9,327 nt of DNA from CBFIJI01 sp965662885. Its GTDB lineage: Bacteria; Bacteroidota; Bacteroidia; Flavobacteriales; Flavobacteriaceae. The notes below the pieces were generated by a model that saw only the letters and a program-made list of their open reading frames with translations, was not told the origin of the DNA and made no database searches. A program made the position numbers and the translations under genes. Positions 6,855 through 9,327 of the stretch are shown one piece after another (within the stretch, counting starts at the first letter, position 1; each line of letters starts with the position of its first letter). The stretch covers positions 1 through 9,327 of the forward strand of contig CBFIJI010000085.1 of the NCBI GenBank assembly GCA_965662885.1, given 5' to 3'.

Positions 6855-9065
6855 ATGAAACCACACGATACACAGATGAACGGGGAGAGTAAATGTCCTT
6901 TCTCAGGAGGGCAAGTAAAACAGAGTGCCGGAAGAGGAACTCTAAACAAACAATGGTGGCCTAATCAGTTAAATCTGAATATACTGCGTCAGCATTCCTC
7001 ATTGTCGGACCCTATGGACCCCGATTTTGATTATGCGAAAGCATTCCAATCTTTGGATTTTGCTGCTTTAAAGCAAGACTTATATGACTTGATGACCAAC
7101 TCGCAAGAGTGGTGGCCAGCAGATTACGGTCATTATGGTCCGTTTTTTATTCGAATGACGTGGCATAGTGCTGGAACCTATCGTATTGGTGATGGTCGTG
7201 GAGGAGCAGGTGCAGGAATGCAGCGTTTTGCTCCATTAAACAGTTGGCCAGACAATGCCAACTTGGACAAAGCGCGTTTGCTACTTTGGCCAATAAAACA
7301 AAAATATGGCCAGAAAATTTCTTGGGCAGATTTGATGGTGCTGGCAGGAAACTGTGCTTTGGAATCTATGGGCCTTAAAACCTATGGTTTTGGAGGTGGT
7401 CGTGCTGATGTTTGGGAGCCAGAAGAAGATGTCTACTGGGGAGTAGAAAAAGAATGGCTTGCCGATGAGCGTTATACAGGAGAACGCGAATTGGAAAACC
7501 CACTGGGCGCTGTTCAAATGGGACTAATTTATGTAAACCCCGAAGGACCAAATGGAAAACCAGATCCTTTAGCTGCTGCTCATGATATTCGAGAAACATT
7601 CGGGCGTATGGCCATGAATGATTATGAAACTGTTGCGCTTATCGCTGGAGGGCATACCTTTGGTAAAACCCATGGAGCTGCTGATGCTGACAAATATGTT
7701 GGGGTAGAGCCTGAAGGAGCAGGTATTGAATCACAAAGCCTCGGTTGGGCCAATAGTTATGAAAGTGGTAAAGGAGTTCATACCATTACTAGTGGTCTTG
7801 AAGGTGCTTGGACCACAACACCTACACAATGGAGTAATAATTATTTTGAAAACCTCTTCGAATTAGATTGGGAATTGACCAAAAGTCCTGCAGGTGCCTT
7901 TCAATGGACCCCGCAGAACGGACAGGGTGCTGGGAGTGTTCCTGATGCTCATGATCCTGAGCTTCGTCATGCTCCAATGATGTTAACAACTGATATTGCT
8001 TTACGTGAAGATCCAGCTTATGAAGCTGTTTCAAGACACTTTTATGAAAACCCTGAGGAATTAGCTGATGCTTTTGCCAAAGCATGGTTTAAGTTGACAC
8101 ACCGTGATATGGGGCCACGCCAACGCTATCTTGGTACAGAAGTTCCAGCAGAAACATTGATTTGGCAAGACCCTATTCCTACTGCAACACAGCCTTTAGT
8201 TAACGCCGAAAATATAGCCCTACTTAAAGCTAAAATTGCCGATTCGGGTCTTAGTGTTTCCGAATTGGTCGGAACAGCATGGGCCTCTGCAGCAACATTC
8301 CGTGACTCTGACAAACGTGGTGGTGCCAACGGTGCTCGTGTTCGATTGGCTCCTCAAAAAGATTGGGCGGTGAACCAACCCGAGCAACTCCTAAAAGTAA
8401 TTGGTGTTCTCGAAGGCATTCAAAGCGAATTCAACCAAAGTAATTCCCAACAGGTTTCTCTTGCAGATTTAATCGTCTTGGCTGGAGGTGTTGGTATTGA
8501 AATGGCTGCTAAAAATGCTGGAAAAGAAATTTCAGTACCATTTACCCCAGGAAGAACAGATGCTAGTCAAGAGCAAACCGATGTTCAATCGTTTCATGCA
8601 CTAGAGCCTAAAGCTGACGGTTTCAGAAATTTTGTGAAACAAGACTTAGCTGTTCCAGTTGAAGAAATGCTCCTTGATCGTGCTCAATTAATGTCGCTTA
8701 GCGCTCCTGAAATGAGCGTACTTATCGGTGGGATGCGTGTCATGAACACTAATTTTGATCATTCCAGTCATGGTGTATTTACTGACCAAGTGGGAACGCT
8801 AAACAATGACTTCTTTGTCAATCTTTTGGACTTGAACACCACATGGAAAGCGGTTTCTGATGAAGAAACAACTTTTGAAGGAAGGGATCGTTCCACTGGA
8901 GCATTGAAATGGACAGGGACACGTGTTGACTTGATCTTTGGCTCCAATTCCGAATTGCGAGCTATTGCTGAAGTTTATGGTTGTTCCGATTCCAACGACA
9001 AGTTTCTAAAAGACTTTGTTTCTGCTTGGACCAAAGTAATGAACTTAGATCGCTTTGATTTATAG
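6855..9065 (+). CDS. katG: Catalase-peroxidase KatG
   Basis: KatG is a bifunctional heme enzyme that breaks down hydrogen peroxide and also has peroxidase activity. The 736-residue product is full length with the usual two-domain layout: an active N-terminal heme domain (to about 430) and a degenerate C-terminal copy. Distal catalytic residues are R100, W103 and H104 (RMTWHSAGTYR), with D133 nearby. The proximal heme ligand is H267 (AGGHTFGKTHG), with W319 and D380 as partners. The Met-Tyr-Trp adduct needed for catalase activity is complete: W103, Y226 (YVNPEGPNG) and M252 (RMAMND). The mobile arginine is R417 (THRDMGP). The start at ATG 6855 gives the usual SKCPFSGG N-terminus; a second ATG at 6876 is possible. 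There is no secretion signal, so it is cytoplasmic. The 182-bp upstream gap is AT-rich and shows no OxyR- or PerR-like box that I can identify. A strong terminator follows. Confidence 0.98.
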   Translation: MKPHDTQMNGESKCPFSGGQVKQSAGRGTLNKQWWPNQLNLNILRQHSSLSDPMDPDFDYAKAFQSLDFAALKQDLYDLMTNSQEWWPADYGHYGPFFIRMTWHSAGTYRIGDGRGGAGAGMQRFAPLNSWPDNANLDKARLLLWPIKQKYGQKISWADLMVLAGNCALESMGLKTYGFGGGRADVWEPEEDVYWGVEKEWLADERYTGERELENPLGAVQMGLIYVNPEGPNGKPDPLAAAHDIRETFGRMAMNDYETVALIAGGHTFGKTHGAADADKYVGVEPEGAGIESQSLGWANSYESGKGVHTITSGLEGAWTTTPTQWSNNYFENLFELDWELTKSPAGAFQWTPQNGQGAGSVPDAHDPELRHAPMMLTTDIALREDPAYEAVSRHFYENPEELADAFAKAWFKLTHRDMGPRQRYLGTEVPAETLIWQDPIPTATQPLVNAENIALLKAKIADSGLSVSELVGTAWASAATFRDSDKRGGANGARVRLAPQKDWAVNQPEQLLKVIGVLEGIQSEFNQSNSQQVSLADLIVLAGGVGIEMAAKNAGKEISVPFTPGRTDASQEQTDVQSFHALEPKADGFRNFVKQDLAVPVEEMLLDRAQLMSLSAPEMSVLIGGMRVMNTNFDHSSHGVFTDQVGTLNNDFFVNLLDLNTTWKAVSDEETTFEGRDRSTGALKWTGTRVDLIFGSNSELRAIAEVYGCSDSNDKFLKDFVSAWTKVMNLDRFDL

Positions 9066-9088
9066 AAGCGTACTCTAATAAACCATTT

Positions 9089-9126
9089 AAGGGTTGGTGA
9101 CGTTAAACTCACCGACCCTTTTTTTT
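9089..9126 (+). terminator. Strong intrinsic terminator of katG
   Basis: AAGGGTTGGTGA (9089-9100) and TCACCGACCCTT (9109-9120) pair over 12 bases with one G-T wobble around an eight-base loop. The stem runs into eight consecutive T residues (9119-9126). It starts 24 bases after the katG stop codon. On the opposite strand no T-run follows the stem, so it should act mainly on the plus strand. Confidence 0.93.
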
Positions 9127-9189
9127 GCTGTACTTTCGAGCTTACCAAAGGGATTTTGACCATGAAAGGGATGGAATATTCCAATTGTA

Positions 9190-9327
9190 TTAAATGATCT
9201 GTTGTTGAAGACTATTTTCTGGAGAAACATCAGCCATCGATTTTCTGTCAATGTTGTCCCAAAGGGTGTAATAGCGCCCTTGATCTCCGATATACTTTTG
9301 ATGGTGTGTATTGCCTAAAAAAAGTTG
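9190..9327 (-). CDS. C-terminal end of a minus-strand gene, possibly an ABC exporter (runs off right edge)
   Basis: Only the last 45 codons and the TAA stop (9190-9192) are in the window. The visible part includes GNTHHQKYIGDQGRYYTLW, then a polar tail SMADVSPENSLQQQII. The spacing of H, G-x-Y-Y and L-W matches the extreme C-terminus of ABC exporter ATPase domains, where a segment like GNHDQLIESQGRYYELY follows the last strand; the exporter at 2822-4558 ends in just that way. The match is short and has an extra residue near its start, so another family cannot be excluded. The gene is convergent with katG, and its transcript meets the katG terminator region. Its start, upstream motifs and true length lie outside the window. 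Confidence 0.5.
   Translation of the reverse strand, partial: QLFLGNTHHQKYIGDQGRYYTLWDNIDRKSMADVSPENSLQQQII

Noticed and set aside
7281..8329. Several minus-strand open frames of 67-87 codons inside katG (7281-7517, 7375-7599, 7822-8085, 8126-8329).
   Set aside because: They lie antisense to a full-length, fully conserved catalase-peroxidase, have His/Gln/Leu-rich unlikely compositions and no recognisable motif.
9172..9183. Perfect 12-bp palindrome TGGAATATTCCA downstream of the right-edge gene.
   Set aside because: Too short for a terminator without a T-run, and no second copy or gene start is nearby to suggest an operator.
8975..9184. Minus-strand open frame of 69 codons overlapping the katG end and its terminator.
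   Set aside because: It crosses the katG 3' end and the terminator stem and has no family signs.

Overview
The window looks like chromosomal DNA of a low-GC member of the Bacteroidota, most likely a marine or environmental flavobacterium. This rests on AT-rich intergenic DNA, few Shine-Dalgarno sequences, a signal peptide ending in ...CTAQ, a lipoprotein signal ending in ...LSLSCSKGK, and a small membrane-anchored coiled-coil protein of a type common in that group. This placement is inference; there is no rRNA or other phylogenetic marker in the window.

Left half (1-5494): everything reads on the minus strand. In transcription order it holds a membrane-anchored coiled-coil protein (4748-5494), an MsbA-type half-size ABC exporter (2822-4558), a DUF1499 protein (2184-2672), a lipoprotein with an HEAAH zinc-protease motif (1217-2038), a small secreted protein (642-1061), and the N-terminal 180 residues of an ACSF3-like acyl-CoA/malonyl-CoA synthetase that runs off the left edge (1-541). 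The gaps are 100-190 bp, so this is a co-directional run rather than a tight operon. Three of the gaps hold inverted or direct repeats, the best being the one upstream of the ABC exporter (4627-4685).

Right half (5650-9327): a divergent AT-rich region separates the minus-strand run from two plus-strand genes. These are an AlkB-family membrane diiron alkane hydroxylase with all nine expected iron-ligand histidines, and a full-length catalase-peroxidase KatG with all catalytic and Met-Tyr-Trp adduct residues. katG ends in a strong intrinsic terminator (9089-9126). A convergent minus-strand gene enters from the right edge (9190-9327, probably the C-terminal tail of another ABC exporter).

Functionally, AlkB (terminal alkane oxidation) and the acyl-CoA synthetase could both belong to lipid or hydrocarbon metabolism, and KatG removes hydrogen peroxide, but the sequence does not prove that they work together. 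No rubredoxin, rubredoxin reductase, alcohol or aldehyde dehydrogenase lies in the window. I see no mobile element, CRISPR array, tRNA, phage gene or defence cassette. This is mostly an ordinary chromosomal region; the intergenic repeats and the poorly characterised lipoprotein are the points most worth checking.
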